A DNA stretch of 30,529 nucleotides from Fimiplasma intestinipullorum (GTDB taxonomy: Bacteria; Bacillota_I; Bacilli_A; Erysipelotrichales; Coprobacillaceae). Location of the stretch: contig DVMJ01000053.1 of the NCBI GenBank assembly GCA_018715065.1, forward strand, positions 1 through 30,529, given 5' to 3'. Position numbers and translations under genes: made by a program. Positions 8,875 to 15,884 of this stretch are shown one piece after another. Below the pieces are notes generated by a model, which did no database searches, was not told the origin of the DNA, and saw only the letters and a list, made by a program, of their open reading frames with translations. The first letter of the stretch is position 1. Each line of letters starts with the position of its first letter.

Positions 8875-9688
8875 ACGTTTAAAAAGACCTCATTTATTGA
8901 AAAAGAAGAAAAAAACAGCCTCTCGGCCAAAAACAACAGAAGTTCATTACAATGAACATGATTACAATCAGACCGGTATTCTGTATCGAAAAAGTAAAAA
9001 AAGACGCTTGAAAAAAAGATTCAAGCGACTGATGGTCCTGTTGGTGATCCTGCTTGTGATCGGTTTCTTTGCATCGCCGCTTTCGCGCGTCAATCAGCTT
9101 TCGGTCAGCGGTAATCATTATCTGACCAACGAAGCCATCCTGCAGGCAGCCGGTGTCAGCCCGGCAGATGTGACTTTGCTTGTCAATACCGATCAGCTGG
9201 AAGAAAAGCTGAAATCATCGAGCTTTATTTTAGATTGTCAAGTCTCCAAAGGACTGTTTAACGGGGTCACGATCTCTGTTACGGAAAGACCGGTGATTGC
9301 CTATGAACAGACAGAAAATGGTCTAGTCATCGTGGATGATGTCGGAAATTATATGACTGTCGATGGCAGTTATTTACAGGAAGTCATCGATCAGCCGCGC
9401 CTGCTTTCCTTTGAACATGACGAACGCTTCAGCCAGTTCTGTAAGAACTTCAGTCAGCTGGATAGCTCCGTGCGTTCGATGATGTCAGATATCACCTATG
9501 CACCAGAAGATCCTTATGATATGGAAAGGATTCAGATCAATATGAATGATGGAAAAGTCTTTTATGCGCGTATTGATGAGATGCTTAGCGGATTGAAATA
9601 TTATAATCAAATTATGACGAGTGAGTCAGATGGCTGTATCTATGATATTAATGGCAATAAAGTCTATGTAGGTGTCTGTCAGGAGTAA
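8867..9688 (+). CDS. ftsQ: FtsQ/DivIB cell-division protein
   Basis: A bitopic divisome protein that links early and late division proteins. A Lys/Arg-rich cytoplasmic tail of about 54 residues precedes one membrane segment (about 55-69). A POTRA domain follows (about 72-140, starting VNQLSVSGNHYLTNEAI, ending ISVTERPVIAYEQ), and then the beta-domain. The tail holds a notable run of five lysines near residue 12. At 273 residues it has the DivIB size. It begins inside the last codons of murB and is the last gene before the promoter candidate for ftsA. Confidence 0.9.
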   Translation: MTRRLKRPHLLKKKKKTASRPKTTEVHYNEHDYNQTGILYRKSKKRRLKKRFKRLMVLLVILLVIGFFASPLSRVNQLSVSGNHYLTNEAILQAAGVSPADVTLLVNTDQLEEKLKSSSFILDCQVSKGLFNGVTISVTERPVIAYEQTENGLVIVDDVGNYMTVDGSYLQEVIDQPRLLSFEHDERFSQFCKNFSQLDSSVRSMMSDITYAPEDPYDMERIQINMNDGKVFYARIDEMLSGLKYYNQIMTSESDGCIYDINGNKVYVGVCQE

Positions 9689-9726
9689 AAAAATACAAAA
9701 TCGTCGCCTGTTGCGATTTAAAAGTG

Positions 9727-9755
9727 TTTTCTTATTTGATGTTTTATGATATGAT
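9727..9755 (+). promoter_or_regulatory. Extended -10 promoter candidate for ftsA-ftsZ
   Basis: TATGAT (9750-9755) is preceded by TGA, an extended -10. The matching -35 window (9727-9732, TTTTCT) is poor. The region is AT-rich and overlapping TATGAT copies at 9745 and 9750 leave the exact register open. A promoter is expected here because ftsA follows a 99-base gap. Confidence 0.5.
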
Positions 9756-9787
9756 ATTGTTAAGTGTTAGTGAAAGGAGTTTTGAAG

Positions 9788-11053
9788 ATGAAAGAGATTT
9801 ATGCCAGTCTTGATCTTGGAAGCTCAACTATCAAACTTGTCGTGGGGGAATTGCTGAATACAAACATTAATGTGCTGTTTGCGAAGATGATTCCATCCAA
9901 GGGGATTCAAAAGGGCAAAATTATGGATGAGGCAGCTTTGTCGCAGGCAATCATGGGTATTGTCCGCGAGGCAGAAGCAGAGCTAGACACCAAGATTACA
10001 AGTGTGCTTCTCAATATTCCAACCTATCACACACGGTTATATCAAAATCAAGGCAGTTGTGTTGTTTCAGGGAACAATTCGAAAATTGACGAATCCCATG
10101 TGATGAAAGCGTTGAATAACGCCACACGCTTTGAAAAATCTGACAAAGAAGCGGTAGTTTCTGTCGTACCGGTCAATTATTATTACGGGACGACAAGTTC
10201 CCCGGACGCACCCATTGGAAAAATGGCCACAAGTCTAAAAGTGGATGCCTTAATTATTACGACGACCAAGAAATTACTGTATGCTTATGTTCGCTGTGTG
10301 GAACGGGCAGGTCTATCGGTCATTGATATTTGTATCAATGCGTATAGCTGCGCCAAGGAAGCCTTTGACGAGGTGTATTTAAGGGAAGGCGCAATCTTGA
10401 TCGATATCGGATATAAAACAACCGGAATTTCATTTTTTGAAGATGGTTATCTGAAATTTTTGACCAATGTTCCTATGGGCGGTCATCATCTGACCAAGAA
10501 GGTGGCGACAGCCTGGGAAATTCCAATGGCCAAGGCTGAAACATATAAAGTGAAGTATGGCACATGCAACACATTGCTCAGTGATGAGGATGTCATTCAT
10601 GTGACATATAAGGCAAAAGATGTCATCAATCGCACCCAGAAGGATTTGGCGATCCTCTTAAGCGAGGGAGTCGAAGAATTGATGAAGGCTGTTCGTGATC
10701 AGATCGTGATGATCAATAACGGTCGACGGTATGAAGTCGTCATTGTCGGCGGCGGTGGTGAACTCGAAAATATCGAAGATGTAGCCAGTCGTATTCTGGA
10801 AACACCTGTGCGTACATATCGCCCGGAGACGATTGGGGCGAGATACATGGCCTATACCGCAAATTTAGGACTGATCTATTATCTGTCAGACCGTTCGAAG
10901 ATTTTCGGTAAACAGGCACCATCGATGACGCTCCCTGATGTGAGCCATACGATGTCAGCACGGTTTAAAGGACTGACGAAAACAAGTTCTTTAAATAAAC
11001 ACGATAAGAAGATTTCTAAAGTATTGGATGCTCTCTTTTCGGAAGAAGAATAA
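9788..11053 (+). CDS. ftsA: FtsA, actin-like membrane tether of FtsZ
   Basis: An actin/Hsp70-fold ATPase that anchors FtsZ filaments to the membrane. Phosphate-1 motif DLGSSTIKLVVGE lies at the N-terminus, phosphate-2 is DIGYKTTGISFF and the adenosine motif is IVGGGGELEN. I chose ATG 9788 because AAAGGAG (9772-9778) is correctly spaced for it; a GTG at 9764 would place that site inside the gene. The protein has 421 residues. The C-terminal tail (KHDKKISKVLDALFSEEE) is the only candidate for the amphipathic membrane-targeting helix and is more acidic than usual. ftsZ follows after 27 bases. Confidence 0.94.
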   Translation: MKEIYASLDLGSSTIKLVVGELLNTNINVLFAKMIPSKGIQKGKIMDEAALSQAIMGIVREAEAELDTKITSVLLNIPTYHTRLYQNQGSCVVSGNNSKIDESHVMKALNNATRFEKSDKEAVVSVVPVNYYYGTTSSPDAPIGKMATSLKVDALIITTTKKLLYAYVRCVERAGLSVIDICINAYSCAKEAFDEVYLREGAILIDIGYKTTGISFFEDGYLKFLTNVPMGGHHLTKKVATAWEIPMAKAETYKVKYGTCNTLLSDEDVIHVTYKAKDVINRTQKDLAILLSEGVEELMKAVRDQIVMINNGRRYEVVIVGGGGELENIEDVASRILETPVRTYRPETIGARYMAYTANLGLIYYLSDRSKIFGKQAPSMTLPDVSHTMSARFKGLTKTSSLNKHDKKISKVLDALFSEEE

Positions 11054-11080
11054 TTTGGATATAAAGTGAGGTAAATGGAA

Positions 11081-12205
11081 ATGATGGACGCAGGACAATA
11101 TGTACAAGTTGCAAAAATTAAAGTAATTGGTGTTGGCGGTGGCGGATGCAACGCTGTCGCACGCATGGTTGAAGAAGGTGTGCAGGGAGTTGAGTTTTAT
11201 GTAGCCAACACAGATGCCCAAATCTTAAATGGGACAAAGGTACAAAACAAAATTGTTTTAGGTAAAGATCTGACCAAAGGTCTGGGTGCCGGCGGAGATC
11301 CTGAAATTGGTCGCAAAGCTGCCCAGGAATCAGAAGAAGAGATTCGCGATGCCTTAAAAGATTCTGACATGGTGTTTGTTGCTGCTGGTATGGGTGGTGG
11401 AACCGGTACTGGTGCAGCACCTGTCATTGCGAAGATTGCAAAGGATCTAGGTGCTTTAACAGTGGGTGTTGTGACAAAGCCATTCACTTTTGAAGGACCA
11501 CGTCGTTTGAATCAGGCTTTTGAAGGTTTGAAAGAATTAGCGGCGAATGTCGATTCAATTATTGTTGTATCAAATGACCGTCTGCTGGAAGTTATTGGCG
11601 GTCGTCCATTAAAAGAATCATTCCGTGAAGCAGATAATGTGCTTCGTCAAGGTGTTCAGACGATTACCGATTTGATTGCAGTTCCTGCATTCATCAACCT
11701 TGACTTTGCAGACGTACGTTCTGTAATGTCAGGTAAAGGCAGTGCTTTGATTGGTATTGGTATGGCTCGCGGTGAAAACAAAGCGGAAGAAGCTGCAACA
11801 CGTGCAATCTCCAGTCCATTATTGGAAGTTTCCATTGAAGGTGCACGTGATGCTATCATCAACGTTACCGGTGGTGAAAATATTTCACTGTTTGATGCGA
11901 ACCGTGCTGTTGAAGTCATTCGTGAAGCTGTGGGGAATGATATCAATACGATCTTCGGTATCGCCATCAATGAGAATCTTGATGACGACATGATCGTTAC
12001 TGTCATTGCTACAGGCTTTGAAGAAAGTGACGCTCAGGTGATCCAGAGTACGGGCGCACAGCCAAAACCTGCGCAGAAATCTGCAGCCGCTTCTAAATTC
12101 GAAGCTGCCAGTCGTGTGACTGCACCAAGCAGCCGCGCTGTTGTGGATGATGATGACGATGAAGATGGAACGATTCCAGTCTTCTTACAAAATCGTAAAC
12201 TTTAA
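11081..12205 (+). CDS. ftsZ: FtsZ, tubulin-like division GTPase
   Basis: Forms the Z ring. It shows the GGGGCNAV nucleotide loop, NTDAQ, the tubulin signature GGGTGTGAAPVIA, and the NLDFADVRSVM synergy loop with its catalytic Asp. The C-terminal end has a linker of about 50 residues with an acidic run DDDDDED and the conserved partner-binding peptide TIPVFLQNRKL, which FtsA and SepF contact. GAGG at 11068-11071 sits 9 bases before ATG 11081; an in-frame ATG at 11075 is too close, and 11084 is also possible. At 374 residues it has the normal length. A terminator follows, so the division block ends here. Confidence 0.97.
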   Translation: MMDAGQYVQVAKIKVIGVGGGGCNAVARMVEEGVQGVEFYVANTDAQILNGTKVQNKIVLGKDLTKGLGAGGDPEIGRKAAQESEEEIRDALKDSDMVFVAAGMGGGTGTGAAPVIAKIAKDLGALTVGVVTKPFTFEGPRRLNQAFEGLKELAANVDSIIVVSNDRLLEVIGGRPLKESFREADNVLRQGVQTITDLIAVPAFINLDFADVRSVMSGKGSALIGIGMARGENKAEEAATRAISSPLLEVSIEGARDAIINVTGGENISLFDANRAVEVIREAVGNDINTIFGIAINENLDDDMIVTVIATGFEESDAQVIQSTGAQPKPAQKSAAASKFEAASRVTAPSSRAVVDDDDDEDGTIPVFLQNRKL

Positions 12206-12212
12206 TGAAATG

Positions 12213-12237
12213 GCCACTTGTTTGAGTGGCTTTTTTT
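12213..12237 (+). terminator. Intrinsic terminator after ftsZ
   Basis: GCCACT (12213-12218) pairs with AGTGGC (12225-12230) across a 6-base loop, followed directly by seven T (12231-12237). It starts 7 bases after the ftsZ stop and separates vegetative ftsAZ transcription from the sporulation genes. Confidence 0.85.
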
Positions 12238-12259
12238 GTACGCTGATGCAGGTGAATAT

Positions 12260-12292
12260 CTGACAGTTTTTTTAGTTTGAGAATGATACAAT
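12260..12292 (+). promoter_or_regulatory. Long-spacer promoter candidate for spoIIGA-sigE
   Basis: CTGACA (12260-12265), five of six matches to the -35 consensus, and TACAAT (12287-12292), five of six to the -10, are separated by 21 bases instead of 17. The Bacillus subtilis spoIIG promoter is known for a similar over-long spacer (22) and needs phosphorylated Spo0A. No perfect Spo0A box is visible; the - strand TGTCAGA overlapping the -35 matches five of seven positions. The predicted transcript start near 12299 leaves a very short leader before ATG 12310. Confidence 0.5.
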
Positions 12293-12309
12293 CAAAATGG
12301 GTGGTGGCA

Positions 12310-13047
12310 ATGCGTATCTATTTAGATCTGGTCATTCTGATCAACGGTTGGATCATGCTGTTGACGTCGCTGTCAGTTGCTTTACTGCGCTCGCAAAGCA
12401 TCCGCAAGTCGCGTCTGGCTGTCGGAACAGTCTTCATGAGCCTTTATTGCTTCAGTATTTATCTGTCTAAAGGACAATGGATAGGCTATATTCTGATGAT
12501 CATGGCGGTGATTGCTTTCTATCGCTTGCGGCCATGGCTGACCAGTGTGATCCTCTTTGTAGTGATTCACACGACTTATTTGTATTCACTGGGACTCATT
12601 TCACCACAATGTGATATTCGTTACCATGTCTTTCTTATTCCTACAACATTTTCCTGGCTGATCAGTTTTGTTTTTGGTACTTTGATCATCATTCTCTATG
12701 TTCAGTATTTCCATCAGTTATCCAAGCATCAGCGGATGGCAGGCTATCACCGTCGCATATGGTTGAAAACAGCTAACCAGACATTGGAACTAACGGGTTA
12801 CTACGATAGTGGGAACCAGGCTGAATATGCAGGGCTCCCGATCGTTTTTCTAAAACCGGGCCTACTGATGACAGCGAGACACGAACAGGTTGTCATGCGC
12901 CTTCATGGCTTTGAAAAAGTCGTGATGGTCCCTGCTGAGCTATCCTTTGATAGGCAAAGATGGCAATGGGTCTATGCAGGGATCATGCCGGATCTTGATA
13001 TGGAGAATGTTGATGTGCTGTTGAATGTGCATACGACAGGAGGTTAA
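12310..13047 (+). CDS. spoIIGA: SpoIIGA, pro-sigma-E processing aspartic protease (short form)
   Basis: A membrane protease that cleaves the pro-sequence of sigma E after asymmetric division. Five hydrophobic segments fill about residues 1-135. The C-terminal domain has YYDSGNQ with the putative catalytic Asp166 of the DSGN motif. GGGTGGTGG before ATG 12310 acts as ribosome-binding site; a TTG at 12277 lies in frame but lies before the promoter's predicted transcript start. With 245 residues it is clearly shorter than the Bacillus protein (about 309). The last codons (GGAGGT) double as the ribosome-binding site for sigE, which starts 3 bases after the stop. Identity is secured by the neighbours ftsZ and sigE. 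Confidence 0.88.
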   Translation: MRIYLDLVILINGWIMLLTSLSVALLRSQSIRKSRLAVGTVFMSLYCFSIYLSKGQWIGYILMIMAVIAFYRLRPWLTSVILFVVIHTTYLYSLGLISPQCDIRYHVFLIPTTFSWLISFVFGTLIIILYVQYFHQLSKHQRMAGYHRRIWLKTANQTLELTGYYDSGNQAEYAGLPIVFLKPGLLMTARHEQVVMRLHGFEKVVMVPAELSFDRQRWQWVYAGIMPDLDMENVDVLLNVHTTGG

Positions 13048-13050
13048 AAT

Positions 13051-13749
13051 ATGCGCTTGTTCTTTTGGATTCTTTCTTTATTTAGACGCTCAAAACCATG
13101 TTTCTATGTCAGCAAGAATGACGTTTTGCCTAGTCCGCTCTCTCGTGAGGAGGAGCGAAGCTATCTGGAGGCTTTGCAGGCGGGCTCAATGGAGGCCAGG
13201 GACCGTTTGATTGAACATAATTTACGTTTAGTGGTTTATGTGGCTAAAAAGTACGATCATTCGGCCAATGCCAGCCTGGAGGATCTTGTCAGTATTGGTT
13301 CGATCGGTTTGGTCAAAGCGATCAATACGTTTAAACTGGATAAAAACATCAAATTGGCCACATATGCTTCACGCTGTATTGAAAACGAGATCCTCATGTT
13401 CTTGCGCAAGAACAATAAACTGAAACTGGAAGTCTCTTTGGATGAACCTTTGAATGTTGATTATGATGGGAACGAACTGCTGCTTGGCGATATCATCGGA
13501 ACAGAGGATGACCTTGTCAACAAGGAGATTGAAAATCATGAACAGAAGTTGGCGATGTATCGGGCTTTGAATGATCTAAGTCCACGTGAACGTCAGATCC
13601 TGGTCATGCGTTATGGTCTTGATGGGCAGGATGAACTGACGCAGAAGGACGTTGCAGATCATTTGGGTATCTCGCAATCCTATATTTCGCGTTTAGAGAA
13701 GAAAATTATTCGTAAATTACGTAATAAGCTGAATCATCAAACGGTTTAG
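13051..13749 (+). CDS. sigE: RNA polymerase sigma-E precursor (early mother-cell sporulation sigma)
   Basis: A sigma-70 family factor of 232 residues. A hydrophobic/basic pro-sequence (about 1-25, with LFFWILSLFRR) precedes the conserved LPSPLSREEE segment. Region 2 follows (RNLRLVVY-like NLRLVVYVAKKY, DLVSIGSIGLVKAINTF, KLATYASRCIENEILMFLR). The SLDEPLNVDYDGNELLLGDI linker is characteristic of sigma E, and region 4 has TQKDVADHLGISQSYISRLEKKI. It is inactive until SpoIIGA removes the pro-sequence. It sits directly behind spoIIGA, whose last codons carry its GGAGGT ribosome-binding site. The pro-sequence is somewhat shorter than in Bacillus. Confidence 0.96.
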   Translation: MRLFFWILSLFRRSKPCFYVSKNDVLPSPLSREEERSYLEALQAGSMEARDRLIEHNLRLVVYVAKKYDHSANASLEDLVSIGSIGLVKAINTFKLDKNIKLATYASRCIENEILMFLRKNNKLKLEVSLDEPLNVDYDGNELLLGDIIGTEDDLVNKEIENHEQKLAMYRALNDLSPRERQILVMRYGLDGQDELTQKDVADHLGISQSYISRLEKKIIRKLRNKLNHQTV

Positions 13750-13766
13750 ACTGGTAAAATCAAACA

Positions 13767-13795
13767 GCATAAAAGTCTGACAAAGCGGTCACACT
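13767..13795 (+). promoter_or_regulatory. Sigma-F-type promoter for sigG
   Basis: GCATA (13767-13771) fits the sigma-F -35 consensus GYWTA. After 15 bases GGTCACACT (13787-13795) fits the -10 consensus GGNNANANT at every fixed position. It lies in the 63-base gap before sigG, which in Bacillus is transcribed by sigma F in the forespore. Sigma G, which reads similar promoters, may use it for self-activation. Confidence 0.65.
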
Positions 13796-13812
13796 GTGGA
13801 TGAGGTGAAAAT

Positions 13813-14589
13813 ATGTCAAAATATAAAGTTGACATTTGCCGCATCCAGACATCGCGCTTGCAGGTGCTCTCCAGTGCCGAAATGACAGAATTGCTACAGG
13901 CTTATCATCGTGCTCCCAACGATGAACTGAAAGAAAAGATGGTCATGGGAAATTTAAAGCTGGTCCTTTCTTTAGTGCAGCGTTTCAGTCAAAGAAAGGA
14001 AAATATGGATGATCTGTTTCAGGTGGGCTGTGTTGGTCTGGTAAAGGCCATCGATAACTTTAATGTCGATCTGCAGGTTCAGTTTTCAACGTATGCCGTT
14101 CCGCTAATCCTGGGTGAAATGAAACGCTATTTACGTGAGATCTCTTTATTGAAGGTTTCCCGTTATCTGCGTGATCTGGCATATCATGCAGGAAAATTGA
14201 AGGAAGCCTATGTTAGTCAGTATCAAAAGGAACCGGATCATGCTTATCTGGCAGAAGCCTTGCAGGTTCCTCTAACTGATCTGGAGGAAGCACTGAACAG
14301 CCAGCAGGGATTAGCCAGTCTGTCTGATCCCGTTAATGGTAAAGACGGCGACCAACTGACACTGGCTGATCAGATAGCCGATCAAATGGCCGATCCGGGC
14401 CATATGCAGGATCATATCGCCCTTCAGGCAGCACTGGAAAAGCTGGAACCAAGGGAGCGATATCTAGTCTTACAGCGCTATTATGAAGGCAGGACACAGC
14501 TTGAACTGGCTGAAGAACTCTATATCTCGCAAGCCCAGGTTTCGCGATTGGAAAAGGCTGCTTTAGCACATTTAAGACATTTTTTATGA
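13813..14589 (+). CDS. sigG: RNA polymerase sigma-G (late forespore sigma)
   Basis: A sigma-70 family factor of 258 residues close in length to Bacillus sigma G (260). It begins KYKVDICRIQTSRLQVLS, the N-terminal signature of sigma G. Region 2 reads NLKLVLSLVQRF, DDLFQVGCVGLVKAIDNF and FSTYAVPLILGEMKRYLRE. Region 3 has KVSRYLRDLAYHA and region 4 has TQLELAEELYISQAQVSRLEKAA. AGGTGA before ATG 13813 is the ribosome-binding site. It drives late forespore genes after engulfment. Its position after sigE is the standard order. Confidence 0.96.
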   Translation: MSKYKVDICRIQTSRLQVLSSAEMTELLQAYHRAPNDELKEKMVMGNLKLVLSLVQRFSQRKENMDDLFQVGCVGLVKAIDNFNVDLQVQFSTYAVPLILGEMKRYLREISLLKVSRYLRDLAYHAGKLKEAYVSQYQKEPDHAYLAEALQVPLTDLEEALNSQQGLASLSDPVNGKDGDQLTLADQIADQMADPGHMQDHIALQAALEKLEPRERYLVLQRYYEGRTQLELAEELYISQAQVSRLEKAALAHLRHFL

Positions 14590-14622
14590 ATCCTGGACAT
14601 ATAAATGTAGGGGTGATGTCAC

Positions 14623-14856
14623 ATGCGCTTTAGCAGTTTACAATGCAAAGATGTCATTAATGTCAATGACGGCTCGAAGCTTGGCTATGTGAATGATGTT
14701 GAGATGGATGATGCCTGTTTATGTATCACTTGTTTAGTCATCTGTCGGTCTTCTTTGATGGATTATATTAAATTCTTTCATGGCAATCAGGAAATGGTTT
14801 TGTCGATGAGTCAGGTAGTGAGCATTGGTGAAGATGTGATTTTAGTCAATATCTAA
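14623..14856 (+). CDS. YlmC/YmxH-family PRC-barrel sporulation protein
   Basis: A 77-residue protein that begins RFSSLQCKDVINVNDGSKLGYVNDVEMD, the typical opening of the YlmC/YmxH family of small PRC-barrel proteins found beside sigG in many spore formers. The rest is short beta-strands ending in GEDVILVNI. GGGGTGAT precedes ATG 14623. Molecular function is not established for the family. It may be read with sigG, since the 33-base gap holds no terminator. Confidence 0.82.
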   Translation: MRFSSLQCKDVINVNDGSKLGYVNDVEMDDACLCITCLVICRSSLMDYIKFFHGNQEMVLSMSQVVSIGEDVILVNI

Positions 14857-14885
14857 GTGAAAGATTCCCTGCTTTCTGTTATACT
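14857..14885 (+). promoter_or_regulatory. Sigma-A-type promoter candidate for the ROK kinase
   Basis: GTGAAA (14857-14862), 17 bases, TATACT (14880-14885). The -10 has five of six consensus matches and the -35 four of six. It begins right after the stop of the ylmC/ymxH-like gene. Confidence 0.5.
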
Positions 14886-14907
14886 TAAGGAAAGGAGGAA
14901 TCGTTTT

Positions 14908-15792
14908 ATGTATCTTGCATTAGATATTGGTGGTACATTTGTGAAATATGCCTGGATGGAGAAAGATGGGACCATGCTTAACCAGGGACAGATTGCCACG
15001 ATAACGGATGACCTGGAAGCTTTTTATGCGTCCTTACTTCCGATAGCTGCTCAACATACGCTTCAGGGAATAGCCATCAGCAGTCCGGGTGTCATTGACA
15101 GTCAGAGCGGCCTGATCCGTGTTGTCACCTTGATTCCCTGCTTGAATGGTGTCAATATCAAAAAAGATCTGGAGGCGCGACTTGGTGTACCGGTCAGTGT
15201 AGAGAACGACGCAAAATGCGCTGCCTTGGCAGAATTGTGGAAAGGCGCTGTGCAATCTTATCCTACCAGTTTGATTGCGGTGCTGGGAAGCGGGATCGGT
15301 GGGGCTGTCATTATTGATGGCAAGCTCTATAAAGGTCTGCGCAGTAAAGCGGGAGAAATCGGTACGATTCTTTGTGATTTTGATCCGGGCACGCAAAAAG
15401 CAGTCACTTTTGGCCGGAAGAACTCAGCTGTCTGGTTGGTGCGCGATATGGCCAAGGCGCTGGGATTAGATCATGAAGACGGAAGAGAGATCTTTGAATA
15501 TGTGAAACAACAAGATCCTCGGGTCTATCCGCTGTTTGAAGAATACTGCTGGAACCTGGCGATGGTTCTTTTCAACATTGATTATGTTCTTGACCTGGAC
15601 TGTATTGCCCTGGGTGGGGGGATCAGTGCCCAGGATATCCTGATTGAAAAAGTACAGGAATGCTTTATGCAGCTGCGCAGTCAGTATAAGGAAGATGATC
15701 ATGATCCTGTGATCGTCCGCTGTGCTTTTAAAAATGAAGCCAACCTGTTAGGGGCAATGTATCATTTTTTACAATCAACCAAGATGGCTTAG
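14908..15792 (+). CDS. ROK-family sugar kinase, zinc-site-less
   Basis: A 294-residue cytosolic kinase of the ROK (repressor, ORF, kinase) family, probably a glucokinase- or N-acylhexosamine-type enzyme; the substrate cannot be told. It has the N-terminal phosphate loop LDIGGTFVKYAW, VENDAKCAALAE with the catalytic Asp, GSGIGGAVIIDGKLYKG and GEIG. The usual HxGH-like histidine and CxCGxxGC zinc motif are absent: the stretch after GEIG reads TILCDFDPGTQKAVTF. There is no N-terminal HTH, so it is a kinase and not a repressor. AAGGAGG (14892-14898) fixes ATG 14908; an in-frame GTG at 14857 lies at the promoter. The last four codons form the first arm of a terminator. Confidence 0.86.
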   Translation: MYLALDIGGTFVKYAWMEKDGTMLNQGQIATITDDLEAFYASLLPIAAQHTLQGIAISSPGVIDSQSGLIRVVTLIPCLNGVNIKKDLEARLGVPVSVENDAKCAALAELWKGAVQSYPTSLIAVLGSGIGGAVIIDGKLYKGLRSKAGEIGTILCDFDPGTQKAVTFGRKNSAVWLVRDMAKALGLDHEDGREIFEYVKQQDPRVYPLFEEYCWNLAMVLFNIDYVLDLDCIALGGGISAQDILIEKVQECFMQLRSQYKEDDHDPVIVRCAFKNEANLLGAMYHFLQSTKMA

Positions 15793-15805
15793 GCCATCTT
15801 TTTTT
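15781..15805 (+). terminator. Intrinsic terminator built into the end of the ROK kinase gene
   Basis: AAGATGGC (15781-15788) pairs perfectly with GCCATCTT (15793-15800) across TTAG, with a T run to 15805. The first arm is coding and the loop contains the stop codon TAG. Confidence 0.85.
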
Positions 15806-15817
15806 GAGGCATATCCA

Positions 15818-15846
15818 TTGACAATCCAGTATATTTGAATTATGAT
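15818..15846 (+). promoter_or_regulatory. Strong sigma-A promoter of the copper operon
   Basis: TTGACA (15818-15823), a perfect -35, 17 bases, then TATGAT (15841-15846), five of six to the -10. The predicted start near 15853 falls at the edge of the CsoR-type operator. Confidence 0.85.
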
Positions 15847-15853
15847 ATTACTG

Positions 15854-15867
15854 TACCCTAGGGGGTA
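15854..15867 (+). promoter_or_regulatory. CsoR-type copper operator
   Basis: TACCCTAGGGGGTA is a 5-4-5 inverted repeat (TACCC/GGGTA) with the C-run/G-run core typical of CsoR operators in Firmicutes. It sits just after the -10 and over the likely transcription start, so bound apo-CsoR would block initiation. The csoR gene ends the same operon. Confidence 0.8.
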
Positions 15868-15884
15868 GGGTTAGGAGTGAAAAG

